Positions 45,407 to 54,617 of a DNA stretch of 64,000 nt are shown piece by piece. The first letter of the stretch is position 1; each line of letters begins with the position of its first letter. A program made the translations under genes and the position numbers. Source of the stretch: Salinisphaera sp. LB1 (lineage in GTDB: Bacteria; Pseudomonadota; Gammaproteobacteria; Nevskiales; Salinisphaeraceae); contig NZ_CP029488.1 in assembly GCF_003177035.1 (NCBI RefSeq), positions 2,604,001-2,668,000 of the forward strand. Direction: 5' to 3'. A model generated the notes under the pieces. The model searched no databases. It was not told the DNA's origin and saw only the letters and a list, made by a program, of their open reading frames with translations.

Positions 45407-46126
45407 ATGCGACAGATTGTGCTCGATACGGAAACGACCGGGATGGATCCGCAGGCGGGGCATCGCATCATCGAGATCGGTTGTGTGGAAATGGTCAGCC
45501 GGCGGCTGACCGGTAACGACCTGCACATCTATCTGCACCCGGACCGCGAGATCGACCAGGGCGCGATCGACGTGCACGGCATTACGCTGGAATTTCTGGC
45601 CGACAAGCCCCGTTTCGCCGAGATCGGCGACCGCCTGGCCGAGTATCTGGCCGATGCGGAGCTGATCATCCACAACGCGCCGTTCGATCTCGCCTTCCTG
45701 AACAAGGAACTATCGGATTTCGATCCGCAGCACCGGAAGCTGGAAGAGGTCAGCCCGATCATCGATACCTTGGTCGAGGCACGCCAGATGTTCCCCGGCC
45801 AGCGCAACAGTCTGGATGCGCTGTGCAAGCGCTTCGAGATCGATAACTCCAACCGCGAGCTGCACGGCGCGCTGCTCGACGCCCAATTGCTGGCGGATGT
45901 GTATCTGCGCATGACTGGCGGTCAGATCGATATCGCGCTTGCCGCCGAGGACGACAGCGAAGGCCAGCAGATCGCCAGCGCCGGCCTGGCGACGTATCTC
46001 GATGCCGGCCGCCGCCCGCGGGTGCAGCGTGCCAGCGACGACGAGCACGCTGCCCACGAGCAATATCTCGACATGCTGGCCAGGGCCAGCGGCGATCAAT
46101 GCCTGTGGCGCACGCTCGACAGCTGA
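45407..46126 (+). CDS. dnaQ: DNA polymerase III epsilon subunit (3'-5' exonuclease)
   Basis: This proofreading subunit has 239 residues. DnaQ exonuclease motifs: Asp7 and Glu9 (VLDTETTGMDP), Asp in IIHNAPFDLAFLNKEL, and the His-Asp pair in LHGALLDAQLLADVYLRMTGGQ. The C-terminal tail should bind the polymerase alpha subunit. The rnhA-dnaQ order is conserved in Gammaproteobacteria. It is convergent with the antiporter operon. Confidence 0.96.
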   Translation: MRQIVLDTETTGMDPQAGHRIIEIGCVEMVSRRLTGNDLHIYLHPDREIDQGAIDVHGITLEFLADKPRFAEIGDRLAEYLADAELIIHNAPFDLAFLNKELSDFDPQHRKLEEVSPIIDTLVEARQMFPGQRNSLDALCKRFEIDNSNRELHGALLDAQLLADVYLRMTGGQIDIALAAEDDSEGQQIASAGLATYLDAGRRPRVQRASDDEHAAHEQYLDMLARASGDQCLWRTLDS

Positions 46127-46190
46127 GCCGGCACGCCGCCGGCCCGGTGCCCCGGGGCTCGTCGCACGGCTGGATGCGCGGGTGCAGGCC

Positions 46191-47897
46191 CTACGCGTAG
46201 TACAGCAGCAGATAGAGCGCCAGCAGGGCGGTCACCCAGAGCAGCATGACGCCGGTTGTCCAGGTGCGGGCCATCACGCCGCGGGCGCCGAACGTTTGTT
46301 GCAGGCGCTGGCGCGCGCCGTCGAGTCCGGCGACACCGATTCGGCCGGCCTGGTCGCGAAGCCGCATCAGCGCGAACCGGGTCGCCGATACGGTTGCCGG
46401 CAGCGCGCGCCGGTAGAGCCAGTCGGTGTCGATGTTCAGCCCGCGGACCTCGGGCGGGTACAGGCCGCCCCGGAACAGCACCACGAAGGCCAGGGCCGCA
46501 AACAGCAGCAACTGTAACTGGTTGACGACATGCGCCGTCGTGTACGGCGAATAATCCACGTCGAACGGCAGGATCGCGTACAACGGGGCCGGATAGACGC
46601 CGATGCCGATGCACAGGGCCGCCGTGATCGCCATCGCCGCCAGCATGTTGAACGGCGCTTCCTTGACGCGATAACCGGCGTCGTGGGCAAAGAACGAGAA
46701 GAACGGCACCTTGATGCCCGAATGGTCGAGCACGCCGGCCGAGGCGACCAGCAGGGCGCTCCAGGCGATCCAGTGGTGCTGCGCCGCGGCTGCGCTGAGG
46801 ATCATGGATTTGGTGACGAAGCCGGAGAACAACGGAAACGCCGAGATCGACATCGAGCCGACGATGCAGAACGCGGCGGTCCAGGGCATGGATTTGTACA
46901 GCCCGCCGAGTTCGCTCGCCTTGACCGTGCCCACGCGGTAGAGCACCGCGCCCATGCTCATGAACAGCAGGCCCTTGTAGAGGATATGCGCGAAGGCATG
47001 CGCGGCCGTCCCGTCGAGCGCCAGGGGCGTACCGATGCCGATGCCCACGACCATGAAACCGAGCTGGTTGTTGAGACTGTAGGCCAGCACCCGGCGCAGA
47101 TCGTTTTCGATCACGGCGAAGAAGATCGGGAAGATCGTCATCACGGCGCCGATCGTGATCAGCATCTCGGTGCCGGCATAGCCGCGCGCCAGCGCGTAGA
47201 TCGCCAGCTTGGTGGTATAGATCGACAACACGACCGTGCCGGTCGGCGTCGACTCGGGATAGGCGTCCTGCACCCAGTTGTGCAGCAGCGGAAAGGCCGC
47301 CTTGATACCGAAGGCGAGAAAGATCAGCCAGCCGCCGGCCACGTCGAGCCCGAGATGATCGAAGGCGGTGGATCCGGTCTGGCGATAGTGGACGATGGTG
47401 CCGACCATCAACAGCAGGCCGGACACCACCTGGATGACCAGATAGCGCAGGCCGACGATATGGGCGCGCACACTGCGCCGTGCCCAGATCAGAAAGACGG
47501 ACGAGATCGCCGTGGCTTCCCAGAAAATGAATAGCGTGACCAGGTCGCCGGCCAGTACCGCGCCCACGGCGGCGCCGGCATACACCAGCGAGGCGACATG
47601 CTGTACCCGATCGTCGACGTGCAGGGCATAGAGCCCGGTCAGAAACGAGCCGATGATGAAGATCGTCGCCCAGAGGCGCGACAGCCCGTCGACACGCAAC
47701 AGGGTCAGATCGAAGCCGAACAGCGAAATCTGACCGTGTGCCCCCGCCGGCAGCGCCCACAGCAGCACCAGGGCGAGCACCGGCACTGCGAGCAGCCACA
47801 CGCTCTGGAGCAGGCGCGGTGTGGCCGCCAGCACCACCCCGGCGGCCATCAGCAGGAGGGCGGGGCTGGCGATGGCGTGGCCCAGCCATTCAGTCAT
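46191..47897 (-). CDS. Mrp-type antiporter ND-like subunit, third copy
   Basis: This membrane protein of the NuoL/M/N-MrpA/D fold has 568 residues, about 14 helices, and is the last gene of the operon. The key Glu is in FIFWEATAISSVFL and the key Lys pair in GIKAAFPLLHNWVQDAYPESTP and TTKLAIYALARGY. It has an extra C-terminal soluble part of about 60 residues after the last helix. The start overlaps the stop of the small gene 47890-48201. It should move protons or sodium as part of a multi-subunit antiporter. Confidence 0.87.
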   Translation of the reverse strand: MTEWLGHAIASPALLLMAAGVVLAATPRLLQSVWLLAVPVLALVLLWALPAGAHGQISLFGFDLTLLRVDGLSRLWATIFIIGSFLTGLYALHVDDRVQHVASLVYAGAAVGAVLAGDLVTLFIFWEATAISSVFLIWARRSVRAHIVGLRYLVIQVVSGLLLMVGTIVHYRQTGSTAFDHLGLDVAGGWLIFLAFGIKAAFPLLHNWVQDAYPESTPTGTVVLSIYTTKLAIYALARGYAGTEMLITIGAVMTIFPIFFAVIENDLRRVLAYSLNNQLGFMVVGIGIGTPLALDGTAAHAFAHILYKGLLFMSMGAVLYRVGTVKASELGGLYKSMPWTAAFCIVGSMSISAFPLFSGFVTKSMILSAAAAQHHWIAWSALLVASAGVLDHSGIKVPFFSFFAHDAGYRVKEAPFNMLAAMAITAALCIGIGVYPAPLYAILPFDVDYSPYTTAHVVNQLQLLLFAALAFVVLFRGGLYPPEVRGLNIDTDWLYRRALPATVSATRFALMRLRDQAGRIGVAGLDGARQRLQQTFGARGVMARTWTTGVMLLWVTALLALYLLLYYA

Positions 47898-48201
47898 GGT
47901 CGTGCTCCCGGCCGATGCTGTCCTCGAGATCGGCTTCGTCCGGATCGGCTTCGCCGTAGTAGTTCTCGCTCCGGCGCAGCAGCGGGCGCAGGGCCCGGGC
48001 CGAGAGCACGATGAAACAATAGGCGGCGAAGCCGGTCATCGGATAGAAGCCGAACCAGCCGTCGAAGCCGAAATGCGGATGCTTGGCGTAGAACCATTCC
48101 GCGATCAGCAATGCCAGGCAGGACAGGGCCAGCACGCCGATGATCGCGTTGATCACCGCCGCTCGCTCGAACAGACCGGGCCGGGGATTTCGTTTGTTCA
48201 T
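47890..48201 (-). CDS. Small membrane protein in the antiporter operon
   Basis: The protein has 103 residues with two hydrophobic stretches (INAIIGVLALSCLALLIAEWFY and YPMTGFAAYCFIVLSARAL) and an acidic end (ADPDEADLEDSIGREHDHD). It overlaps both neighbours by four to eight bases, so it is an integral part of the operon. I do not recognise a classical Mrp subunit; small extra subunits at this place are seen in similar antiporter clusters. Probably an accessory membrane subunit. Confidence 0.75.
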   Translation of the reverse strand: MNKRNPRPGLFERAAVINAIIGVLALSCLALLIAEWFYAKHPHFGFDGWFGFYPMTGFAAYCFIVLSARALRPLLRRSENYYGEADPDEADLEDSIGREHDHD

Positions 48202-49661
48202 GCGCCGGCTCCGAGTGCCGTGTCGACGAAATCGATGATCGGGTGGGCGGCAAAGAACAACACGATGCAGCCGGCCGCCGTCAGGCAAAGCGGGATGACG
48301 CAGGCGGCCGGCGCTTCGGTGACGGTCTCGGGGATGTTGTCGCCGCGCAGGAAGAAGGCGCGCGCCGGAATATCGAGCAGGTAGATGATGTTGAGCAGTG
48401 AGGACAGGGCCAGCACGCCCAGAAACGCATATTCCTCGATGCCGGCGGAACCGCTCATCAGAAACCACTTGCTCCAGGCGCCACCCATCGGCGGCAGGCC
48501 GATCAACGACAGCGCCGCGATGGTGAACGCGGTGAAGGTTAGCGGCATGGCGCGCCCCAGCCCGTTCAACTGGCTGACGTATTTGCGATGCGCGGCGGTG
48601 TAGATCGCGCCGGCGCAGAAGAACAGGGTGATCTTGCCGAAGGCATGGGTGATGATATGCAACGAGCCGCTGACCGCGCCGAGCTGGGTCGCCAGCGCGC
48701 TGCCCAGCACGATGTACGACAGCTGGCCGATGGTGGAGTAGGCCAGCCGCTTCTTGAGATTGTCGCAGTAGATCGCGATCACCGAGGCCAGGATGATGGT
48801 GATCGACGCCAGCCACAGGAACGGCTCGGTCGCGCTGGTCTTGAGCGCATAGTCCAGGCCGAAGATATAGACCGTGATCTTGAGCACGGTGAACACGCCG
48901 GCCTTGACCACGGCCACCGCGTGCAACAGGGCCGAAACCGGTGTCGGCGCCACCATCGCTGCGGGTAGCCAGCGATGCACGGGCATGACCGCGGCCTTGC
49001 CGATACCGAATACGAACAGCGCATACAGTGCCATTGCGCCCTTCGGGCCGAGGCCCGTGTTGGCGAGAATGCCGCCGTGCGTGAAATCCAGCGTGCCGGC
49101 GAGCAGGTAGGTGATCACGATCGCCGGCAGGAACAGGCCGATCGACGTGGTCAGCAGAATACCGAGATAGATCCGCCCGCCAACGCGCGACTCGGCATCC
49201 CCGTGGTGGGTGACCAGCGGATAGGTCACCAGCGTCATCATCTCGTAGAACACGAATAACGTGAGCAGATTGCCTGCGAAGGCGATGCCGATCGCCGCCG
49301 AGATTGCCAGCGCGAAACAGACGAAGAAACGCGTCTGGTGCGCCTCGCGATTGCTGCGCATGTAGCCGGCCGCGTAGAACGTGGTCAACGGCCAGAGCGT
49401 GGCCGCAACCAGCGCGAAGACCAGGCCGAGCGGCTCCAGCGTGAAGGTGAAATCCAACCCCGGCAGAATCGAGAACAGGGTGACGCTCGGCCGCTGGCCG
49501 GCGCCGATCGGCCCGACCAGACGGATGGCGCCGATCAGCAGCGCCACCCCGGTGGCGATACTCACGCTCTCGCGCAGATTCGGCCAGCGCCCGGCGGCGG
49601 CAACCGCCAGCGCCATGAGCGCCGGCCAGGCGACGAGTACAGCCAACCAGAGCCCGCTCAC
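48198..49661 (-). CDS. Mrp-type antiporter ND-like subunit, second copy (MrpA N-part/NuoL-like)
   Basis: The protein has 487 residues and about 14 helices. The motif VHRWLPAAMVAPTPVSALLH with VVKAGVF after it is that of MrpA and NuoL rather than MrpD. The Glu in FVFYEMMTLVTYPLV is present. Together with the DUF4040 protein encoded at 52082 it would make up the equivalent of a split MrpA. It overlaps its neighbours by four bases on each side. Confidence 0.86.
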   Translation of the reverse strand: MSGLWLAVLVAWPALMALAVAAAGRWPNLRESVSIATGVALLIGAIRLVGPIGAGQRPSVTLFSILPGLDFTFTLEPLGLVFALVAATLWPLTTFYAAGYMRSNREAHQTRFFVCFALAISAAIGIAFAGNLLTLFVFYEMMTLVTYPLVTHHGDAESRVGGRIYLGILLTTSIGLFLPAIVITYLLAGTLDFTHGGILANTGLGPKGAMALYALFVFGIGKAAVMPVHRWLPAAMVAPTPVSALLHAVAVVKAGVFTVLKITVYIFGLDYALKTSATEPFLWLASITIILASVIAIYCDNLKKRLAYSTIGQLSYIVLGSALATQLGAVSGSLHIITHAFGKITLFFCAGAIYTAAHRKYVSQLNGLGRAMPLTFTAFTIAALSLIGLPPMGGAWSKWFLMSGSAGIEEYAFLGVLALSSLLNIIYLLDIPARAFFLRGDNIPETVTEAPAACVIPLCLTAAGCIVLFFAAHPIIDFVDTALGAGA

Positions 49662-51154
49662 GTGTCACCGCCCAGCAGTGCAGCGGCGGCGCGCCGTGTG
49701 GCGTCGAGTTCCGGCGTCGCGTGCAGCCCGATCGCGATATTGAGCGCGATCAGCCCCCAGGTCGCGATCTGCATGGCGATCGGCGCCTCGCCGCGCTCGA
49801 GTTGCGGTGCGCGCGCATCGCGGGGCCGGAAATACAGCGCCTCGACCACCTTGCCGATATAGATCACGGCCAGCAGCGAAGCCAACAGCACCAGGGCGGC
49901 GAGCCCGTAGTGGCCTGCGGCGATCAGTGCGGAAAGCAGGGCCCACTTGCTGATGAAACCGGCGGTGGCCGGCACCCCGATCAGGCTCAGCCCGCCGACC
50001 ACGAAAGCGGCCGAGGTCAGCGGCATCGCCCGGCCCAGGCCGGCCAGATCATTGATCGACGTCGTCCGTGTACGCCAGGCCATCGCCCCAATCGCCATGA
50101 ACAGCGCACCCTTGATCAGCCCGTGGTTGACGATATGCACCAGCGAAGCCGACAACCCGCCGGCACTGGCCAGCGCGAACCCGGTCACGATGTAGCCCAT
50201 CTGCGCGATGCTCGACCAGGCCAGCAATCGCTTGACGTCAGTCTGGAATATGGCGGCCACCGACGCCGCGATCATCGCGATCGCGGACAGCCCGAGCAGC
50301 ACCTGGTTCAACGGCAGCTGGCCGAAGGCGTAGCCTGCGCCGAACACGGTGAACACGAACCGCATCAGGGCATATACCGCGACCTTGGTGCTGGTGGCGG
50401 CAATGAACGCGGTGACCGAAGAGGGGGCATAGGTATAGGCGTTGGGCAGCCAGATATGGGCCGGAAACAGTGCGGCCTTCAGGCTCAGACCGACCACGAT
50501 GAACGCCAGCGCGGCCTGGGCGGTGCGCGTGTCGTAAACGGCCGGCAGGCGCTGGGCGAGATCGGCCATGTTCAGGGTGCCGGTCATCATGTAGGCGAGT
50601 CCGATGCCGATCAGCAGAAACGTGCCGCCGACCGTGCCCATGATCAGGTACTGGAACGCCGACAGCAGTGCCCGTCGCCGGGCGCCCATGGCGATCAGCG
50701 CATAGGATGACAACGAGGAAATCTCAAGAAACACGAACAGGTTGAAAGCATCGCCCGTGACCGTGATGCCGATCAGCCCGGTCAGACAGGCGAGCAGCAA
50801 CGCATAGACGAGATACAGGCGCTCGTGCTCGATCTCGCGGGCGAGGCTGGAACGGGCATAGACCGCGCTGGCCGCGGCCATGCCCGCTACCAGCAGCAGT
50901 ACCACCGCATTGAAGGCATCGACCACCAGTTCGATCCCGAAGGGCGGCGCCCAGCCGCCGATGGCGTAATCGATCGGCCCGTCGGCGCGCACCCGTACGA
51001 ACAGGGTGCAGGCCATCGCGAAGACCAGCCAGGTCACCACCAGATAGAGCATCCAGGCGGCGCCGGCGCGATGCGCGAGCACGACCACGGGCACCGCGAG
51101 CAGCGGCACGACCACGACCAGGATCGGCAGCTGGGAAAGAAGAGGGTCGATCAT
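49658..51154 (-). CDS. mrpD: Mrp-type antiporter subunit D
   Basis: The protein has 498 residues and about 14 helices. Key residues: Glu in FVFLEISSLSSYALIA, Lys in GLSLKAALFPAHIWLPNAYTYAPSSV and in ATSTKVAVYALMRF. It is the best match to MrpD/MnhD among the three ND-like proteins and directly follows mrpC, the standard order. It overlaps mrpC and the second ND-like gene by four bases. Confidence 0.9.
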   Translation of the reverse strand: MIDPLLSQLPILVVVVPLLAVPVVVLAHRAGAAWMLYLVVTWLVFAMACTLFVRVRADGPIDYAIGGWAPPFGIELVVDAFNAVVLLLVAGMAAASAVYARSSLAREIEHERLYLVYALLLACLTGLIGITVTGDAFNLFVFLEISSLSSYALIAMGARRRALLSAFQYLIMGTVGGTFLLIGIGLAYMMTGTLNMADLAQRLPAVYDTRTAQAALAFIVVGLSLKAALFPAHIWLPNAYTYAPSSVTAFIAATSTKVAVYALMRFVFTVFGAGYAFGQLPLNQVLLGLSAIAMIAASVAAIFQTDVKRLLAWSSIAQMGYIVTGFALASAGGLSASLVHIVNHGLIKGALFMAIGAMAWRTRTTSINDLAGLGRAMPLTSAAFVVGGLSLIGVPATAGFISKWALLSALIAAGHYGLAALVLLASLLAVIYIGKVVEALYFRPRDARAPQLERGEAPIAMQIATWGLIALNIAIGLHATPELDATRRAAAALLGGDT

Positions 51155-51648
51155 TGCGGCCGGCGTTCCTCGGGTTCGGCGCCGTCGTCGCGACCGGTCG
51201 GGGCGTGCGGTTCGGCGGCCCGGGCCGCGCGGGATCGCGCCGCTTCCTCGGCCTGTTCGATATCCTGGGTCGCAAAATCGGCGGCCAGGACATCGTCTTC
51301 CTCGATCGATCCGTAGGCCTCGTGGATGCGTACGATCAGCGCCAGCCCGAGCGCGGTGGTGGATACGCCCACCACGATCGCCGTAAGGATCAGCACCTGC
51401 GGCAGCGGGTGGGCATAGACCGCATGGTCGCCCTGGGGGCCGTCAAGGAGAATGGGGGCGGTGGCGCCGTGAATCTTGCCCATGCTGATGTACAGGATGA
51501 ACACCGAGGTCTGGAACACATTGAGCCCGATCAGCTTTTTGACTAGGTTGTCGTGTGCGATCACGGTATAGAAGCCGATCATCATCAAGGCGATGACGAC
51601 CCAGTAGTTGAACAACCCCGGCGCGGTGTCGGTGAAAAACGCGGTCAT
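51151..51648 (-). CDS. mrpC: Mrp-type antiporter subunit C
   Basis: This NuoK-like protein has 165 residues with three helices (NYWVVIALMMIGFYTVIA; LIGLNVFQTSVFILYISM; LPQVLILTAIVVGVSTTALGLAL). The C-terminal 50 residues are an extra charged tail rich in Ala, Glu and Arg. The start overlaps mrpB by four bases. Confidence 0.92.
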   Translation of the reverse strand: MTAFFTDTAPGLFNYWVVIALMMIGFYTVIAHDNLVKKLIGLNVFQTSVFILYISMGKIHGATAPILLDGPQGDHAVYAHPLPQVLILTAIVVGVSTTALGLALIVRIHEAYGSIEEDDVLAADFATQDIEQAEEAARSRAARAAEPHAPTGRDDGAEPEERRPQ

Positions 51649-52079
51649 TCGTCGGACTCCCGTACCCGGCCACGCCCGGCGAATACATAGAAGATCGCGA
51701 TCATGATGCTGGCGACGGTCAGCCCGACGCCGAATTCCACGATCAGCAACCCGTAATGCTGGCCGTGCACGGGATCGTGGGCGAGTTGATCGTAGTCCAG
51801 GAAGTTGCCACCGGCCAGCATCGTGGCCACCCCCGTGCCGCCGTAGATCAGTACGCCCAGGGACGCACCGATGCGCAGCGCGGTCGGCGGGATGGCAGCG
51901 CGTGCGGCCTCCACGCCGAAGATCAGGCCGTAAAGGATGATGGCGCTGGCGAAGATCACCCCCGCCTGGAATCCGCCGCCCGGGCTGTAGTCGCCGTGGA
52001 ACTGTACGTAGAGCGCAAAGATCAGGATCGGCGGGATGATGAGCTGCGCGACCACCCGCAGCACGGTGTGCTCGCGCAT
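51645..52079 (-). CDS. mrpB: Mrp-type antiporter subunit B
   Basis: The protein has 144 residues and four helices. HGDYSPGGGFQAGVIFASAIIL is the MnhB signature. It is followed by mrpC with a four-base overlap and preceded by the DUF4040 gene after two bases. Confidence 0.92.
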   Translation of the reverse strand: MREHTVLRVVAQLIIPPILIFALYVQFHGDYSPGGGFQAGVIFASAIILYGLIFGVEAARAAIPPTALRIGASLGVLIYGGTGVATMLAGGNFLDYDQLAHDPVHGQHYGLLIVEFGVGLTVASIMIAIFYVFAGRGRVRESDE

Positions 52080-52081
52080 GA

Positions 52082-52639
52082 CTACGCCTTGTCCGAACGG
52101 GGGGCGCGCCGGCTGCGGCCGAGCAGGAGCAGCACGCCGAGGCCGGCGGTGAATACCACGGCGGTTTCGCCGAGGGTGTCGTAGCCGCGGTAGCTGCCCA
52201 GCACCGCCGTGACCGTGTTCGGCACGTCGACCTCCTGCTGTTCGGCCACCAGGTACTTATGCCGCAGCGGATGCGTCTGTACCGGGGTGTCGGCAGCGCC
52301 GAAGTGGGGCATGTCGAGACTGGCATAGACCAGCGTCGCACCGGTGGTGAGGGTTACCACCAGGCCGATGATCTGGCGTGAGGCCTTGACCGGCTTCTCG
52401 CGCGCCCGGGTCAGGCCGAAGGTGGCCAGAAACAGCACCGTGGTCACACCCGCGCCCACCGCCGCTTCGGTGAGCGCCACATCCGGCGCGTCGAGCAGCG
52501 TGAACAGGCTGGCCGACAGCAGGCTGTACAGCCCGGTCAGCATGGCCACCGGGAACAGATGCCGCATGGCCGCCAGCGCCAGGGCGACCGTCACCAGAAA
52601 CACCAGCAGCCCGTAGTTGAGCAGGATCTCGGTGGTCAT
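52082..52639 (-). CDS. DUF4040/MbhD-type antiporter subunit (equivalent of the MrpA C-terminal part)
   Basis: The protein has 185 residues from ATG 52639; it overlaps the mrpG stop by four bases. The first 90 residues form the MbhD/DUF4040 domain (AMLTGLYSLLSASLFTLLDAPDVALTEAAVGAGVTTVLFLATF). The rest resembles MbhE (NTVTAVLGSYRGYDTLGETAVVFTAGLGVLLLL). In standard Mrp systems both parts are fused at the end of the large MrpA; here they are a separate gene. Confidence 0.88.
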   Translation of the reverse strand: MTTEILLNYGLLVFLVTVALALAAMRHLFPVAMLTGLYSLLSASLFTLLDAPDVALTEAAVGAGVTTVLFLATFGLTRAREKPVKASRQIIGLVVTLTTGATLVYASLDMPHFGAADTPVQTHPLRHKYLVAEQQEVDVPNTVTAVLGSYRGYDTLGETAVVFTAGLGVLLLLGRSRRAPRSDKA

Positions 52640-52956
52640 CCGGCATCTTCCCTGTCGCAATCCGACCGGACGCCGTCGTGGCGCGCGGCGCGGGCCAGGG
52701 CATGGGTCGCCGTCGGGCTGGTGATCAACAGGAAAAAGACGATCAGCACCAGCTTGGCGGTGGTCAGCCCGAGACCGGCCTGTACCATCAAGCCGGTCAA
52801 TACCAGCAGCATGCCGCCGGTATCCGCGACCGAGGCGGCATGGATCCGGGTGAACAGATCGGGCATGCGCAGCATGCCGAAACCGCTGATCACGCAGGCC
52901 AGCGAACCGGCCACAATCAATACCCAGCTCGCGATATCGGCGATTCCGTTCAGCAT
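52636..52956 (-). CDS. mrpG: Mrp-type antiporter subunit G
   Basis: The protein has 106 residues and three helices. GMLRMPDLFTRIHAASVADTGG is the MnhG signature. It ends with a charged cytoplasmic tail. The stop overlaps the start of the DUF4040 gene. Confidence 0.93.
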   Translation of the reverse strand: MLNGIADIASWVLIVAGSLACVISGFGMLRMPDLFTRIHAASVADTGGMLLVLTGLMVQAGLGLTTAKLVLIVFFLLITSPTATHALARAARHDGVRSDCDREDAG

Positions 52957-52986
52957 GTCATCCCTTGCGCCGTTCGGGCGAACCGT

Positions 52987-53274
52987 TTACACATCGGATT
53001 GATCCGTCTTGTCGCCGGCCCAGCCGAGATCGCCGTACTGCATGAACTTGAGTACGGCCACGGTGCCGATGAAATTGATCAGGGCGTAGGTCAGTGCCAG
53101 ATCGAGAAACTCTGGGCGCCCGGTGAAAAAGCCCAGTATCGCGATCAACAACACGGTCTTGGTACCGAACAGATTGATGGCCAGGATGCGGTCATAGACG
53201 GTCGGCCCGGCCAGCACACGTATCAATACCAGGAGCATGGTCACGGCCACGCCTGCAAGTCCCGCGATGAACAT
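52987..53274 (-). CDS. mrpF: Mrp-type antiporter subunit F
   Basis: The protein has 95 residues from ATG 53274 (MFIAGLAGVAVTMLL), the form that fits the family; a TTG at 53316 would add 14. LIRVLAGPTVYDRILAINLFGTKTV is the MnhF signature. No good ribosome-binding site is visible for either start. Confidence 0.88.
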   Translation of the reverse strand: MFIAGLAGVAVTMLLVLIRVLAGPTVYDRILAINLFGTKTVLLIAILGFFTGRPEFLDLALTYALINFIGTVAVLKFMQYGDLGWAGDKTDQSDV

Positions 53275-53344
53275 CAGTGTCGGGTAACGTCGGGTCGCGC
53301 CCGGCAGGCGCTGCAATCGTAAAGGGTATCGGCGCGGTCGGACA

Positions 53345-53824
53345 CTAGTCTGGCCCGCCTTCCAAGCGGGCGACCCGACCGGCCATGGTGCCGGCCTCGA
53401 TATCCGCGGCGCCCTCCCGGGTCAGGGTATGAACGATTGCCTCGCCGTTTTCCAGGCCCACGGTGACCGTGCCCGGCGTCAGCGTGATGGAATTGGCCAG
53501 GATCGCCTGGCCGAGTGGGGCCAGGGGGCGGGTGTTGATAACCACCGTCCGCGGCGAGATCGCACGGTGCCCGATCAGCAGACGCCCGGCGACATCCAGG
53601 TTGGAACGCAGGATCTGGAGCCCGAGCCAGGCCGCGTAGCCGGGCAGCCGCGGCAACAGTTCGAGCGGCACCGATTCGGCGTCGATCAGCCGCAATCGCC
53701 GGCAGAGGGCGACGGTGAAGACACAGGACGCCGCGCCGAGCGCCAGCGTGAGCGGCGCATAGTGCCCGGAAAGCAGGAGCCAGAGAATGACCAGGCCGGC
53801 AGCCAGGCCGAGCAGATGACGCAC
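53345..53824 (-). CDS. mrpE: Mrp-type antiporter subunit E
   Basis: The protein has 159 residues and two helices, the first gene of the operon. The conserved core LANSITLTPGTVTVGLENGEAIVHTL is the MnhE signature. The operon order is E-F-G-DUF4040-B-C-D-ND2-small-ND3. Such complexes exchange Na+ or K+ for protons and give salt and alkali tolerance. Confidence 0.92.
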   Translation of the reverse strand: MRHLLGLAAGLVILWLLLSGHYAPLTLALGAASCVFTVALCRRLRLIDAESVPLELLPRLPGYAAWLGLQILRSNLDVAGRLLIGHRAISPRTVVINTRPLAPLGQAILANSITLTPGTVTVGLENGEAIVHTLTREGAADIEAGTMAGRVARLEGGPD

Positions 53825-53879
53825 GGCTATCCCTCGATACGATAACGATAAAAGACGTTACAAAAGCCCATGCAGGGGG

Positions 53880-54617
53880 TCAATTCGTGTCCCGTGCAGC
53901 CTTTGCGGCCAGGGCCTTGCGGCGGCGATAGGCGACAAGCGCGATAATTGCGCTAACCACCACCAGTCCGGCCGAAATCATCAGCTGGGTACTGTCGATC
54001 AACTGCTCGGGCGAGAAACTTTTGCGCTTGAGCAGCTTGGGCAGGTTCACGGTGGCACCGAACGATACGAAGGTAACCATCGGCGGCAGCATGCCGAGCA
54101 CGCTGCCAGCGGTGTACGACAGCCACGGCACCCGCAGCAGCCCGCATGCATAGTTGACCAGATCGAAGGGCAGGAACGACGCGCGCAGCACGAGCACGGT
54201 GGGAAACGCCTGTTCTACGAGCAGGCGCCGGAAAGCGGCGATCCGTGGGTTGCGGTCGGAATGCTCGTCCCCGTCGACATCCCGGCGGAAGAACCGGGCC
54301 AGCAGATAGGCGGTCTGCGCGGACGCGTTCTCGCCAAGCAGGCCGAAGATCAGCCCCGGAATGAAGCCGAACAGGCTTCCGCCGGCGATGGTCAGCCACA
54401 TGGCGGGAAAGAAGGTCAAGGGCCGCAGCGCATAGATGAGGATGTAGACTACCGGCGCGATCGGATTGTTCACCACGTAGTCATAGATCAGCCGCATGAT
54501 CTCGCGTACGGTCAGGCCCTGTTGCCAGACCCAGACGACAAGACCGACCAGCACGACCACCCAGATCAGACCCATGATCAGGCGGAGATGGCGGCGGCGC
54601 GTACGAGATGCACTCAT
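53880..54617 (-). CDS. TVP38/TMEM64-family (VTT domain) membrane protein
   Basis: The protein has 245 residues and about six helices. The VTT/DedA-like core is seen in LRPLTFFPAMWLTIAGGSLFG..GLIFGLLGE, then LVLRASFLPFDLVNYACGLLRVPWLSYTAGSVLGMLP. Relatives act in lipid transport or membrane maintenance; the exact role is unknown. Its start overlaps the upstream methyltransferase stop by four bases. Confidence 0.88.
   Translation of the reverse strand: MSASRTRRRHLRLIMGLIWVVVLVGLVVWVWQQGLTVREIMRLIYDYVVNNPIAPVVYILIYALRPLTFFPAMWLTIAGGSLFGFIPGLIFGLLGENASAQTAYLLARFFRRDVDGDEHSDRNPRIAAFRRLLVEQAFPTVLVLRASFLPFDLVNYACGLLRVPWLSYTAGSVLGMLPPMVTFVSFGATVNLPKLLKRKSFSPEQLIDSTQLMISAGLVVVSAIIALVAYRRRKALAAKAARDTN

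Noticed and set aside
46096-47889. 597-codon open frame on the minus strand, shifted against the third ND-like gene
   Set aside because: Translation is Arg/Gly/Ala-rich without membrane segments; the overlapping frame encodes a clear 14-helix protein.
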